In this document: piece by piece, positions 1 to 9,128 of the stretch
Position numbering within the stretch: the first letter of the stretch is position 1
Layout of the letters: each line of letters begins with the position of its first letter
Source of the DNA: Halobacillus litoralis
Lineage (GTDB): Bacteria > Bacillota > Bacilli > Bacillales > Halobacillaceae
Direction of reading: 5' to 3'
Length of the DNA: 64,000 nucleotides
Assembly (NCBI RefSeq): GCF_004101865.1
Contig: NZ_CP026118.1
Span: 3,923,001 to 3,987,000 of the forward strand
The notes under the pieces: model-generated
What the model saw: only the letters and a program-made list of their open reading frames with translations
Databases searched by the model: none
Told to the model about the DNA's origin: nothing
Made by a program: the position numbers and the translations under genes

Positions 1-10
1 ATATAAAGGT

Positions 11-38
11 TTGACAGATAGTTACAAACTTTTATTTT
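11..38 (+). promoter_or_regulatory. possible sigma-A promoter of the first operon
   Basis: TTGACA at 11-16 is followed after 16 bases by TATTTT at 33-38. This is a reasonable vegetative promoter about 110 bases before the first gene. The rest of 1-149 shows no gene. It rests on motif match only. Confidence 0.35.
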
Positions 39-149
39 AGCGCGTAAAAGTGATATTGCTTTAAATAAGGTTCTTGATAGAAAATTTCGATAATTCTAAA
101 CTTAAGCTGATACAGTTTTTTACATATTGAGATAGAGGAGGAATGTTTG

Positions 150-1262
150 ATGATAGATCCACGACCACAGCTTGACGGAATATCGATGTATTCCCCGGGG
201 AAACCGATTGAAGAAGTGAAACGGGAGAAAGGCCTGACAAAAATATATAAAATGGCTTCCAATGAAAATCCGTTTGGCTGCTCACCATTAGTAGAAGAAG
301 CGATCAAAAATGAAATGATAGAAATGACGCGCTACCCTGAGACTACATCTCCCGCACTAGCAGCAAAATTAGCTCAACGTCTTAGACTGAAAGCCGATCA
401 GCTTATCTTCGGTAATGGCTCTGACGAAATTATTCGTTTGCTGACCCGTTCCTATATAAATCATGGAGATGAGGTGGTCATGGCACGTGTCACTTTCCCA
501 CGTTACCAAACAAATGTATTGATTGAAGGTGGTGTGCCTGTTCAGGTTGATATGACAAATGGCTGTCATGATCTTGATGGCATGCTTGCTGCAATCACAA
601 ATAAAACGAAAATGGTCTTCGTTTGCAACCCTAATAATCCGACGGGGACCATCGTGGAACGACAAGCTCTTTTGAATTTCATTGAGCAAGTGCCTTCCCA
701 CATCCTTCTCGTTATAGACGAAGCCTATTTCGAATATGCAGATAGCGATGAGTATTTAGATACTCGCCCATTGCTGCCTCAATATGAAAACATGGTCATT
801 TTAAGGACTTTCTCTAAGGTTTATGGTCTGGCAGCGCTCAGAATCGGTTACGGTATGATGGATCGTGAAATCGTCCATCAATTACAAAAAGTAAAGGACC
901 CGTTCAATGTGAATCGTTTAGCATCTGCTGCAGCATATGCATCTTTGGATGATGAATCGTTTTTGGAGGAGACGATCGCCAAAAACCGCGAAGGGAGAAA
1001 CTTTCTTCTCCGAAATTTTGAGGAGATGAACCTCTATTATTTCCAAACCCAAACGAACTTCATCATGGTAGATGTCAATCGACCGGCAAAAGAGGTTTAT
1101 GAATCTCTGCTGGAGGAAGGAATCATTGTCCGTCCTGGTCACCTGATGGGGTATCCGGAAATGATCCGAGTCACTATCGGTCAACAAGAGGAGAATGCAG
1201 CATTCATACAGAAATTACAGGCCATTTTAAATAGGCCTGCTTCAAACCTGCAGAATCATTGA
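150..1262 (+). CDS. HisC-like class I/II aminotransferase (histidinol-phosphate/aromatic type)
   Basis: This is a PLP-dependent aminotransferase of the HisC family, about 370 residues and full length. Visible marks are the N-terminal ASNENPFG segment, the nucleotide-binding SDE..R region, NPNNPTGT, the DEAYFEY motif and the Schiff-base lysine in SKVYGLAALRIGY (about K223). The start is ATG 150 because AGGAGG at 136-141 is 8 bases upstream; TTG 147 is the alternative. It stands outside any his operon and heads an operon with 2-oxo acid dehydrogenase genes. Known relatives in Bacillus also transaminate tyrosine and phenylalanine, so I infer an aromatic amino acid aminotransferase making the 2-oxo acid for the downstream complex. 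True histidinol-phosphate activity cannot be excluded. Confidence 0.85.
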   Translation: MIDPRPQLDGISMYSPGKPIEEVKREKGLTKIYKMASNENPFGCSPLVEEAIKNEMIEMTRYPETTSPALAAKLAQRLRLKADQLIFGNGSDEIIRLLTRSYINHGDEVVMARVTFPRYQTNVLIEGGVPVQVDMTNGCHDLDGMLAAITNKTKMVFVCNPNNPTGTIVERQALLNFIEQVPSHILLVIDEAYFEYADSDEYLDTRPLLPQYENMVILRTFSKVYGLAALRIGYGMMDREIVHQLQKVKDPFNVNRLASAAAYASLDDESFLEETIAKNREGRNFLLRNFEEMNLYYFQTQTNFIMVDVNRPAKEVYESLLEEGIIVRPGHLMGYPEMIRVTIGQQEENAAFIQKLQAILNRPASNLQNH

Positions 1263-1273
1263 GGAGGATGGAT

Positions 1274-2344
1274 ATGAATATGGAAAAACAGTTTCCAATT
1301 GTACAATATGTTGATGAAGATGGACAGTTGGTGAAGGACGATGCACGATTAGATAAGGAACAGCTTTACCAATTTTACCGGGCAATGCTTCGGGCAAGGA
1401 TGATGGATAAAAAGTGTTTGAATTTGCAAAGGCAAGGTAGGATTGGGACATATGTTCAATATGAAGGCCAGGAAGCCGCCCAAGTCGGCAGTGCTTTAGC
1501 TGTAGAAGATGGAGACTGGATGTTTCCGACCTACCGTGATCATGCTGCAACAATGACGTTCGGTCACTCTTTAACAAACCTTTTCCTTTATTGGAAAGGG
1601 CGTCTGGAAGGAAGCATTCCCCCAGAAGGGAAAAATATTTTTCCACCGGCTGTGCCGATTGCATCTCAGCTCCTCCACGCAACAGGAACCGCGTGGGCGG
1701 AGAAGAAAAAGAAGAGTGATCGGGTCTCTATCGCCTATTTCGGAGATGGCGCGACATCTGAAGGAGATTTTCACGAAGGGCTCAATTTTGCAAGCGTTTT
1801 CAATATACCTGTCGTCTTCTTTAACCAAAACAATGGGTATGCCATCAGTGTCCCGATGGAGAAACAGATGAAGTCTAAAACGATCGCGCAAAAAGGCCTC
1901 GCCTATGACATTCCAAGTATAAGGGTGGATGGGAATGATATTCTGGCGGTTTATTTTGAAACGGAGAAAGCGGTCGAACGTGCACGAAGCGGAGGAGGAC
2001 CGACATTGATCGAGGCAGTGACGTGGAGGTATGGAGCGCATACGACCGCTGATGATCCATCCAAATATAGAAACCAACAGGAAAGCGATCAGCGCAGACA
2101 GACGACGGATCCGATTCTCCGTATTGAAAGACTTTTAAACAACCAGGGATGGTGGAACGAAGCTGCGGTTAAGGAGATGCAAGAAGAAATTACGGATGAA
2201 ATGAATGACGCTCTTCAAGCATCTGAAAGTGTGGAAAAGCCTGACTTGAATCAGCTGTTCGACAATGTATTTGCTGAACCGACGTGGACGATTGAAGAAC
2301 AGCGAATGAAGCATAACCGAATCAGTAAGGAGGTTGGCCAATGA
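1274..2344 (+). CDS. 2-oxo acid dehydrogenase E1 component, alpha subunit
   Basis: This is the thiamine diphosphate-dependent E1 alpha subunit of a pyruvate/branched-chain-type dehydrogenase. The ThDP/Mg motif GDGATSEGD...NQNNGYAIS is intact around residues 157-190, and YEGQEAAQ and the phosphorylation-loop-like YGAHTTADDPSKYR follow. ATG 1274 is chosen because AGGAGG at 1262-1267 sits 6 bases before it; upstream in-frame TTG and ATG codons lie in or before that site. It overlaps the E1 beta start by 4 bases, so the pair is translationally coupled. The sequence resembles PdhA-type E1 more than acetoin dehydrogenase, but the substrate cannot be read off. The preceding aminotransferase suggests an amino-acid-derived 2-oxo acid. 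Confidence 0.9.
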   Translation: MNMEKQFPIVQYVDEDGQLVKDDARLDKEQLYQFYRAMLRARMMDKKCLNLQRQGRIGTYVQYEGQEAAQVGSALAVEDGDWMFPTYRDHAATMTFGHSLTNLFLYWKGRLEGSIPPEGKNIFPPAVPIASQLLHATGTAWAEKKKKSDRVSIAYFGDGATSEGDFHEGLNFASVFNIPVVFFNQNNGYAISVPMEKQMKSKTIAQKGLAYDIPSIRVDGNDILAVYFETEKAVERARSGGGPTLIEAVTWRYGAHTTADDPSKYRNQQESDQRRQTTDPILRIERLLNNQGWWNEAAVKEMQEEITDEMNDALQASESVEKPDLNQLFDNVFAEPTWTIEEQRMKHNRISKEVGQ

Positions 2345-3342
2345 CGACAGTGGCTGCGCAAGTGAAAAAGTTGACGATGATCCAAGCGATTACTGATGCC
2401 ATGAAAACAATGATGAAAGAAGATGACTCTGTTCTTATCCTTGGGGAGGATGTAGGAATTAATGGCGGGGTGTTCCGGGCGACAGAAGGGCTCATTGAAG
2501 AGTTTGGCGACGAGCGGGTTGTAGACACACCATTAGCCGAGTCCGGTATTGTAGGAACGTCAGTTGGTCTTGCGGTCAATGGCTTTAAGCCGATATGCGA
2601 AATGCAATTCTTTGGTTTCATTTACCCGGCATTCAATCAACTCATCACGCATGCAACAAGGATGAGACAGCGTTCTCTTGGCCGTTATACTGTTCCGATG
2701 GTGATTCGAGCTCCTTATGGCGCTGGCGTCAAAGCACCGGAGATTCATTCGGATAGTGTTGAAGCGCTTTTCACCCATATCCCAGGCCTTAAGGTCGTAA
2801 CTCCTTCTAATCCCTACGATGCTAAAGGTCTGCTTATAGCAAGTATTGAAGATCCGGACCCTGTGCTTTTCATCGAACCGATGCGTTGTTACCGAACAGG
2901 ACGTACACAAGTTCCAGACGAAAAGTATGCTGTCGAATTAGGAAAGGCAGCAACGGTCAAAGAAGGAACAGATGTGACAATTCTCACTTGGGGAGCTATG
3001 GTGCAGGATACTGTTAAGGCAGTGGAGAAGTGGGAAGCTGGCAAAGATGCATCCTGTGAAATTATCGACTTGCGGACACTTTATCCATTAGACAAAGAGA
3101 CGATCAGAAAGTCAGTTGAAAAAACCGGAAGAGCCGTTGTAGTCCACGAAGCTCCAGAAACGGGCGGGGTCAGTGGAGACGTCATTTCACTAATTAACGA
3201 TGCGGCCTTCTTCTATCTGAAAGCACCTGTTCAAAAAGTGACAGGATTCGATACACCTGTCCCTGTCTATTCTTTAGAACTCGATTATCTGCCAAGTGCT
3301 CAGAAAATCATCCATGCGGTTGAACAGACCCTGCAATACTAG
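2341..3342 (+). CDS. 2-oxo acid dehydrogenase E1 component, beta subunit
   Basis: This transketolase-like pyrimidine-binding subunit (333 aa, usual length) pairs with the alpha subunit to decarboxylate a 2-oxo acid and load the acyl group on E2. Typical segments are LGEDVG..GGVFRAT near the N-terminus, DTPLAESGIVG, RAPYGAGVKAPEIHSDS and the C-terminal VVVHEAPETGGVSGD. The ATG overlaps the upstream stop as ATGA, with AAGGAGG 6-8 bases before it. The closest generic types are PdhB and BkdAB/AcoB. Substrate remains open. Confidence 0.92.
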   Translation: MTTVAAQVKKLTMIQAITDAMKTMMKEDDSVLILGEDVGINGGVFRATEGLIEEFGDERVVDTPLAESGIVGTSVGLAVNGFKPICEMQFFGFIYPAFNQLITHATRMRQRSLGRYTVPMVIRAPYGAGVKAPEIHSDSVEALFTHIPGLKVVTPSNPYDAKGLLIASIEDPDPVLFIEPMRCYRTGRTQVPDEKYAVELGKAATVKEGTDVTILTWGAMVQDTVKAVEKWEAGKDASCEIIDLRTLYPLDKETIRKSVEKTGRAVVVHEAPETGGVSGDVISLINDAAFFYLKAPVQKVTGFDTPVPVYSLELDYLPSAQKIIHAVEQTLQY

Positions 3343-3360
3343 AAAAAGGAGGAAATAGGG

Positions 3361-4575
3361 ATGGAAGTGAAATTACACGATATAGGCGAGGGAATGCATG
3401 AAGCAGAGATTCTTCATTATTTTGTAGAGCCTGGGCAAAACGTGAAAAACGACGAACCGCTTGTTGAAATTCAAACAGACAAAATGACAGCTGAACTCAC
3501 GGCTCCTGCTGACGGGGTCGTCGAGGAATTGAGGTTTCATATCGGCGATGTGGTGGAAGTCGGTACGACGATTCTTTCATTACGGACAGATGATTATGAA
3601 GAAACCCAGACAATGATCGTCCAGCGTGAACAAAAACAGCCTATGAAAACAGGGGCGTCTTCTACAAGTACAAAACCTTATAATAACGAAAATCCGCACA
3701 AGCGTGTGCAAGCTTCCCCTCATACGCGCCGGGTTGCAAGAGAACAAGGGGTCAACATTGAAGAGGTGACAGGCTCGGGCCCTTCCGGAAGAATCACCGA
3801 TGAGGATATCTATCAATTTTTGAAAGCGCCTTCAAAACCTGTCTCGGAAAAGTCAACAGAGGAGGCTCAGCCAAAAGAACAGGAGGAACGCAAATTCGTC
3901 CCATTCCGTGGACGTAGAAAGCAGATAGCGAAGAAAATGGTAAAGTCGCTCCATACTGCACCCCATGTGACACACTTTGATGAAGTCATGATGAGCGATC
4001 TCCTAGACTTGAAGCAACAATTAAAGCAAGAGGGTACGTCGATTTCTGTAGCTGCTTTTTTCATTAAGGCGATTCAAATGTCACTTGAGGAGCATGCGAT
4101 CTTCAATAGCAAGTTGAATGAAGAACAAGAGCGTATAGAGCTTGAGCCTCATTTCAACATCGGATTAGCAACAGATACTGAAGAAGGGCTCATTGTTCCA
4201 GTCATCAAGAATGTGGAAGACAAGTCAATCGAACTTATTCATAAAGAAATGAAAGAACTGACCGCAAAAGCCAAAGAGAATCAGTTGTCTGCGAAAGAGT
4301 TATCTGGCGGGACGTTTACCATGAGTAATGTAGGACCGTTAGGAAGTACGGGCGCAACGCCGATCTTGAATTACCCAGAGACGGGTCTGATCGCCTTTCA
4401 TAAAACAAAACGGATGCCAGTAGTCGTAAATGAAGAAATAGTTATCCGTGATGTGATGAATATTTCCTTTATATTCGATCATCGTGTTGCAGATGGGGCA
4501 AAAGCTGCCACCTTCGTCAATCGTTTCATTGATTATATACACCATCCATCAAAGATGCTCGTCAAACTCGTATAA
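3361..4575 (+). CDS. dihydrolipoamide acyltransferase E2 component
   Basis: This is the acyltransferase core of the same complex. The lipoyl domain (residues 1-78) has the modified lysine in QTDKMTAE (K41). The peripheral subunit-binding domain lies at about 115-150 (SPHTRRVAREQGV...GRITDEDI). The catalytic domain runs from about 180 to the end with the active-site histidine in FDHRVADG (about H374). Only one lipoyl domain is present. AAAAAGGAGG precedes ATG 3361, 18 bases after E1 beta. No dihydrolipoyl dehydrogenase (E3) follows, so E3 must come from another locus. Acyl specificity is not readable; I infer an aryl- or branched-acyl substrate from context only. Confidence 0.92.
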   Translation: MEVKLHDIGEGMHEAEILHYFVEPGQNVKNDEPLVEIQTDKMTAELTAPADGVVEELRFHIGDVVEVGTTILSLRTDDYEETQTMIVQREQKQPMKTGASSTSTKPYNNENPHKRVQASPHTRRVAREQGVNIEEVTGSGPSGRITDEDIYQFLKAPSKPVSEKSTEEAQPKEQEERKFVPFRGRRKQIAKKMVKSLHTAPHVTHFDEVMMSDLLDLKQQLKQEGTSISVAAFFIKAIQMSLEEHAIFNSKLNEEQERIELEPHFNIGLATDTEEGLIVPVIKNVEDKSIELIHKEMKELTAKAKENQLSAKELSGGTFTMSNVGPLGSTGATPILNYPETGLIAFHKTKRMPVVVNEEIVIRDVMNISFIFDHRVADGAKAATFVNRFIDYIHHPSKMLVKLV

Positions 4576-4608
4576 TTCTTCGTTTGAAAAAATGTGAGGA
4601 GGCGTAAT

Positions 4609-6027
4609 GTGGAAAAAAGAACACCATCGTTCGCTATGTCGATAACGATTTTCGCTGCTATCATAGCAATTCTCGGGGTCAGTATCCTGGTATTCGGGGC
4701 TGCTCCACATATCCCGATTGTGTTAGTAGCAATCATTGTAGCTGTTTATGGGTTCAAGCTCGGCTACACGTGGAAGGAATTAGAGAAAGCCATCACTAAA
4801 GGAGTCTCCCACGGGGTTCCTGCCATACTGATTTTAAGCTTAATCGGGATTCTTGTAGGGGTGTGGGTCTTGAATGGAACAGTTCAGACGATTACCTTTT
4901 ATGGGCTTCAAGTTCTTTCGCCATCCATTTTTCTCGTCTCAGCCGTTATTATTACGGCGGTCGTCGCTACCATGACAGGAAGTTCGTGGAGTGCGATCAG
5001 TACTATAGGCATCGCGCTTATGGGGGTTTCCTATGGGATGGAAATCTCAGCGTCCATGACTGCAGGAGCAATCGTATGCGGAGCCATTTTCGGTGATAAA
5101 ATGTCTCCCCTATCTGACACCACGAACTTGACAGCAGCTACAGCCAAGGTAGATATTTTCCAGCACATTAAACATATGTTATGGACAACTGTTCCAAGCT
5201 TGCTGATCACGTTGCTCATCTTCGGGGTGATCAGTTTTATGACATCAGCTGGTGCAGCCAGCACAGATAATGTCCAAATGATGATATCTACGCTTGAAAA
5301 TGAGTACAATCTTACGCCGATTTCGCTGATTTCACCTTTATTGATCATCATTCTTGCTTTCCGGAGAGTGAGCTCGATCCCTGCGCTTGTCATCGGGTTG
5401 GTGGCAGCTGTTGCGACAACGTTCTATACGGTTCCAGGAGTGACCTTCGGCGAGATCATGAGTACCGCTCATTTCGGCTATACCGCAGAGACGGGTGTGG
5501 AAGCAATCGACAGCTTGCTCTCCCTGGGAGGGCTTGATAGTATGCTGTTCGGTGTATCACTTATTTTGATCGCTTTATCATTCGGTGGGATCATTCGGGA
5601 GATCGGTATCGCCTATGCCCTCATCGACGGCATGCGTAACTTTCTGAAAAACCGTGGCAACGTGGTGTTATCGACGGTGCTTTCTTGTTTAGGAATTAAT
5701 GTAGCTGTAGGGGAGCAGTATTTGTCCATCATTTTGCCTGGTCAAATGTTAGAGGACAGTTACAAAGAAGCGAATCTTCATCCGAAGAATTTATCACGGA
5801 CATTAGAGGATGCAGGCACAATCATCCACCCGCTCATCCCGTGGGGAGTGACAGGAGTATTCATTATGTCGACATTGAATATCGGTATGGGGTACATCCC
5901 GTTCGCTTTCATTTGTTTCATCACCCCGGTTATTGCCATTATTTATGGCTACACCGGCTTTGCTATGACACCATTGAATGAAGACCCGATCAAACTGGAG
6001 AAAGCCAGGTGGGAAAAAGACGCATAA
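4609..6027 (+). CDS. nhaC: NhaC-family Na+/H+ antiporter-type membrane carrier
   Basis: This polytopic membrane protein (472 aa, about 11-12 hydrophobic segments) carries the NhaC signature region GDKMSPLSDTTNLTAA near residue 165 and a GV(A)VGEQYLSIILPG segment in the C-terminal half. GTG 4609 is chosen because AGGAGG at 4597-4602 lies 6 bases upstream; the earlier GTG 4594 overlaps that site. The family exchanges Na+ for H+, but members also carry substrates such as malate/lactate, and comparative T-box work has proposed some as tyrosine carriers. Being co-directional with an aminotransferase and 2-oxo acid dehydrogenase, it could import the amino acid degraded here (inference). Plain sodium extrusion in a halophile is the alternative. 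Confidence 0.88.
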   Translation: MEKRTPSFAMSITIFAAIIAILGVSILVFGAAPHIPIVLVAIIVAVYGFKLGYTWKELEKAITKGVSHGVPAILILSLIGILVGVWVLNGTVQTITFYGLQVLSPSIFLVSAVIITAVVATMTGSSWSAISTIGIALMGVSYGMEISASMTAGAIVCGAIFGDKMSPLSDTTNLTAATAKVDIFQHIKHMLWTTVPSLLITLLIFGVISFMTSAGAASTDNVQMMISTLENEYNLTPISLISPLLIIILAFRRVSSIPALVIGLVAAVATTFYTVPGVTFGEIMSTAHFGYTAETGVEAIDSLLSLGGLDSMLFGVSLILIALSFGGIIREIGIAYALIDGMRNFLKNRGNVVLSTVLSCLGINVAVGEQYLSIILPGQMLEDSYKEANLHPKNLSRTLEDAGTIIHPLIPWGVTGVFIMSTLNIGMGYIPFAFICFITPVIAIIYGYTGFAMTPLNEDPIKLEKARWEKDA

Positions 6028-6040
6028 ACGGAGAGGATCA

Positions 6041-6910
6041 ATGATGAACACACACGTACAAGTCGCAAAGGATTCGATCCCATCAAAGGATGGAGATCGC
6101 ACATTCTATTATACATTGCCAGAATCAGAGGGAGAACCTGTCCCACTCGTGTTTTGTTTTCACGGTGCTGGAAGCAGTGCAAAGTATCACATGAGTATGA
6201 CGAATTTTCATGAACTCGCAGCAAAAGCAAAGGCTTGTTTCGTCTTCCCTGAAGCGGTGCAGGTCGATCCGGATGATCCGATGTCAAAACAATTCAATGA
6301 AGGGAGAAGAAAAAACAAATCTTTTCAAAATGAAATTGACGATGCCGGTTTTGTATTACGATTGATCGATTATTTCCGTTCGCTCTCGCACATTGATGAA
6401 ACACGGATTTTCCTGTCAGGATTTTCGAATGGATCTGCCTTTGCTATGAAACTCGCTATCGAAAATCCAGACCTTTTTGCTGCTGTTGGAGGTGTGTCCG
6501 GGCCTGTAGTGAAAGAGGTAGCTGCTAAGGTTGAATGGTCAAAACCAATGCCTCTCATCTTTTTCATGGGTGAAGACGACCGGGTCGTACCTTATGACGG
6601 GGTGGATGCTTCTCATTATATGATTGACCAGCTCTTGTCAGCGAAGGGGACGGCACAGGCATTTGCCTGCTCTCTTCCTGCTCCGATGGAAGAAAAGATC
6701 CAAAAGGATGGAAAAGTGACTCAACACATTTATCAGTCAGGAGATGAAGGCGCAGAAGTCATTTTTTATTCTATTGAAGGGAGCGGACACACATGGCCGG
6801 GCGGCTCACTGAAACAGGAAAGCCAGCTATTCGGGAAAGTATCCCAGGAACTTGATGCCGCTGGATTGATGTGGAGTTTTTTTGAGAAAATGACAAAGGA
6901 AGAACACTGA
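6041..6910 (+). CDS. LpqC/PHB-depolymerase-like alpha/beta hydrolase (esterase)
   Basis: This alpha/beta-hydrolase is of the polyhydroxybutyrate depolymerase/LpqC group. The oxyanion-hole FCFHGAGSS comes near the N-terminus, the nucleophile elbow GFSNGS follows with Ser about residue 129, then FFMGEDDRVVPYDG, and the catalytic histidine sits in GSGHTWPGG. No signal peptide is seen, so it is probably cytoplasmic. The start is ATG 6041 or ATG 6044; GAGAGGA lies just before. It begins 13 bases after nhaC and ends the first operon. Its substrate is unknown; a thioesterase or ester-cleaving role in the aromatic route is possible but only inferred. Confidence 0.8.
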   Translation: MMNTHVQVAKDSIPSKDGDRTFYYTLPESEGEPVPLVFCFHGAGSSAKYHMSMTNFHELAAKAKACFVFPEAVQVDPDDPMSKQFNEGRRKNKSFQNEIDDAGFVLRLIDYFRSLSHIDETRIFLSGFSNGSAFAMKLAIENPDLFAAVGGVSGPVVKEVAAKVEWSKPMPLIFFMGEDDRVVPYDGVDASHYMIDQLLSAKGTAQAFACSLPAPMEEKIQKDGKVTQHIYQSGDEGAEVIFYSIEGSGHTWPGGSLKQESQLFGKVSQELDAAGLMWSFFEKMTKEEH

Positions 6911-7242
6911 ACATAATCAAATGTTCATCAATCTGAAATATCATGCACTATTTTGCTCTGAAAAGTAGTTCAGTCTGTGAGTCAAGTGGCGGTTTGGTCT
7001 CTAAGACTGAACTGCTTTTCATTCATTGGCAGCATTAAACAAACAATGGAGTCTTTCGAATTCAATAACCAAATGTACTTATGGGGGAAGATCTCTAGAT
7101 TTAATAAAATTATTAAACCAAGCGAGAATTTCCTTTTATATACTTTTTTCATATTCATTTCAAATCTTATCTATATTTTATAGATAGATCATTGAGTGGT
7201 AGGTTGGAATTATCGAATACTTCACAAAAAGGAGAGATGATA
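6911..7242. other. 332-bp intergenic region with a long hairpin and palindromes
   Basis: No convincing gene was found. It contains a 7-bp inverted repeat TGAACAT/ATGTTCA (6908-6927), a 17-bp inverted repeat with a 27-base loop (6960-6976/7004-7020, one mismatch), and an AT-rich palindrome ATCTATA-TTT-TATAGAT (7169-7185) 57 bases before hpaG. The last may be a regulator site or promoter element. Confidence 0.6.
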
Positions 7243-8004
7243 ATGAATTCATATGTACGTGCGCGAGTAAATGGACTTCCCTATGACCAGCACTTGTCAG
7301 CTTCCTTCGTTGAAGAAGGAATACAGGTGGATGAACAATCCGTGGATTCTTGGTCTCCTCCAGTCCAAGGGACCGTCTATGGGACACTTTTGAATGATCG
7401 AGAGGCACTCAAAGCCATGGAGAATGAGTTGGATAACCCTCCATATAAAAAGCCGCCCGAAGCCCCGGTGTTGTACATAAAACCGATCAACACCTTTTCA
7501 TCACACAAGGCGGATATCGTCCTTCCAGACGGGGAAGACCAGGTCCAAATCGGAGCGAGTGTCGGCCTTGTGATCGGAAAAAAAGCTACCAATATCCCAA
7601 TTGAAAATGTCTATGATTATATAGAAGGTTACACGATTGTAAATGATGTCAGTATCCCGCATAAAAGTATCTTTCGTCCAGCAATCAAGGAAAAGTCACG
7701 GGACGGCTTTTGTCCGATGGGGCCATGGGTGGTACCAAAAAGAAATATCGCTGATCCGGGTCAACTAGAGTTGAACCTTTATATCAACCAGGAATTCAAA
7801 CAGCGTTTTTCAACAAGAAACTTAGTCAGGTCGATCCCTGAACTTCTCTCAGACGTGACAGAGTTCATGACGCTGCAAGAAGGGGATTTGCTGATGGTCG
7901 GGTGTGGAGCGCGTCTGCCAACAGTTAAAGAAGGTGAAACAATCCGCGTGGAGTGCGCTGAACTTGGAGTGTTGGAAAACACAGTAAGGAGGGTCGGTCT
8001 ATGA
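7243..8004 (+). CDS. hpaG: 4-hydroxyphenylacetate degradation isomerase/decarboxylase, HpaG N-terminal-type subunit
   Basis: This fumarylacetoacetate-hydrolase-fold protein matches the first half of the bifunctional enzyme HpaG/HpcE, which isomerises and decarboxylates 5-oxo-pent-3-ene-1,2,5-tricarboxylate. Recognisable parts are VQGTVYGTLLN, VLYIKPINTF, the G(Y)TIVNDVS segment and DGFCPMGPW. The start is ATG 7243, with AAAGGAGAG upstream; in-frame ATG 7237 lies inside the spacer. The 253-aa product overlaps the next gene by ATGA. In E. coli the two halves are fused in one 429-aa chain; here they are separate, as in other Gram-positive bacteria. Metal ligand residues typical of the active half look reduced here compared with the partner. 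Confidence 0.85.
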   Translation: MNSYVRARVNGLPYDQHLSASFVEEGIQVDEQSVDSWSPPVQGTVYGTLLNDREALKAMENELDNPPYKKPPEAPVLYIKPINTFSSHKADIVLPDGEDQVQIGASVGLVIGKKATNIPIENVYDYIEGYTIVNDVSIPHKSIFRPAIKEKSRDGFCPMGPWVVPKRNIADPGQLELNLYINQEFKQRFSTRNLVRSIPELLSDVTEFMTLQEGDLLMVGCGARLPTVKEGETIRVECAELGVLENTVRRVGL

Positions 8005-8735
8005 AAACAGCACGCATAGCGTTTGAAGGAGATATTCATTCTGCTGTCTCCACTTCCGAGGGGTTGTTGCTTGCGAACGGAAAAGTGGTTGAGGAAGAGG
8101 AAGTGGTATGGCTGCCACCTGTCAAGCCAGTTACATGTTTTGCACTTGGACTCAATTATATCGACCATGCGAGTGAACTGGAATTCCAGGCACCAGAGGA
8201 ACCGCTCGTTTTTTTAAAAGGGCCGAACACGTTCATCGGTCATAACGGACGTACAAAAAGACCTTGTGACGTTACAAACATGCACTACGAATGTGAACTG
8301 GCAGTTGTAATCGGACACCAAGCCAAAAAGGTCCACCAACAAGCTGCTTATGACTATGTGGCTGGCTACACGATTGCAAATGACTATGCCTTCAGAGATT
8401 ACTTGGAAAACTATTATCGCCCGAATTTACGCGTTAAAAACCGCGATCACTCAACACCGATCGGCCCCTGGTTAGTGGATGCGGCAGATGTCGAAGATCC
8501 AATGAATCTGAATTTGCGGACGTTTGTCAATGGGGAGCTCGTCCAGGAAGGTTCTACGAAGGATATGATTTTCGGTGTGCCATACTTGATTGAATATTTG
8601 AGCAGCTTTATGACCTTGAATCCCGGAGATGTTATTTTGACAGGGACACCTAAAGGAACGATTGATACAAAAGTTGGGGATGAAGTCGTAACAGAAATCG
8701 AAGGGCTGGGCCGCTTGAAGAACACAGTTGAATAA
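8001..8735 (+). CDS. hpaG: HpaG C-terminal-type subunit (fumarylacetoacetase-fold isomerase/decarboxylase)
   Basis: This 244-aa FAH-family enzyme has the classical set: LGLNYIDHA, PLVFLKGPNTFIGH, HYECELAVVIG (acidic metal ligands), GYTIANDYAFRD and GTPKGTIDTKVGDEV at the C-terminus. It corresponds to the C-terminal half of HpaG/HpcE, and probably supplies the main catalytic site for decarboxylation and isomerisation in the homoprotocatechuate meta-cleavage route. It is coupled to the upstream subunit by a 4-base overlap and followed after 12 bases by hpaF. A hydratase (HpaH) is also a relative of this fold, but the intact FAH motifs and pairing favour HpaG. Confidence 0.85.
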   Translation: MKTARIAFEGDIHSAVSTSEGLLLANGKVVEEEEVVWLPPVKPVTCFALGLNYIDHASELEFQAPEEPLVFLKGPNTFIGHNGRTKRPCDVTNMHYECELAVVIGHQAKKVHQQAAYDYVAGYTIANDYAFRDYLENYYRPNLRVKNRDHSTPIGPWLVDAADVEDPMNLNLRTFVNGELVQEGSTKDMIFGVPYLIEYLSSFMTLNPGDVILTGTPKGTIDTKVGDEVVTEIEGLGRLKNTVE

Positions 8736-8747
8736 GGAGGAGTCATG

Positions 8748-9128
8748 ATGCCGCACATCGTTGTAGAATACACTGATAATTTGTCTTCACACATAAATAT
8801 CAAAGGTTTGTTAGAACAAATTAATGACGCTGTCATGGCGGAAAAAGATGTATTCCCGATTGGAGGTATTCGGAGTCGTGCCTACGAACTGATGGATTAT
8901 CACGTGGCGGATGGAAAGGAAAACGATGCTTTCGTCCATCTCAATTTAAAAATCGGGAAAGGACGATCAGACGAGGAAAAAAAGAGAGTATGCGAGCGGC
9001 TTTTTCAAGTTTTGCAGGAATACTTTTCCGAATATGCAAGTGAACACTACCTCGCTTTATCACTTGAACTGAATGAGTTTCAGCATCAGACCTATAAAGC
9101 GAATAATATCCACAAACGATTCTCATGA
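8748..9128 (+). CDS. hpaF: 5-carboxymethyl-2-hydroxymuconate delta-isomerase
   Basis: This small tautomerase-superfamily enzyme (126 aa, HpcD/CHMI size) isomerises 5-carboxymethyl-2-hydroxymuconate in the 4-hydroxyphenylacetate pathway. Two ATG codons occur at 8745 and 8748. ATG 8748 is chosen because it is followed directly by a proline codon: the family uses the free N-terminal proline as catalytic base, so Met removal must expose Pro1 (PHIVVEYTDNL). AAGGAGG is 7 bases upstream. The C-terminal KIGKGRSDEEKK segment is typical. Last gene of the hpaG operon; a terminator overlaps the stop. Confidence 0.9.
   Translation: MPHIVVEYTDNLSSHINIKGLLEQINDAVMAEKDVFPIGGIRSRAYELMDYHVADGKENDAFVHLNLKIGKGRSDEEKKRVCERLFQVLQEYFSEYASEHYLALSLELNEFQHQTYKANNIHKRFS

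Noticed and set aside
6977-7183. 68-codon ORF before hpaG
   Set aside because: It runs through the hairpin and AT-rich palindrome, with no ribosome site.
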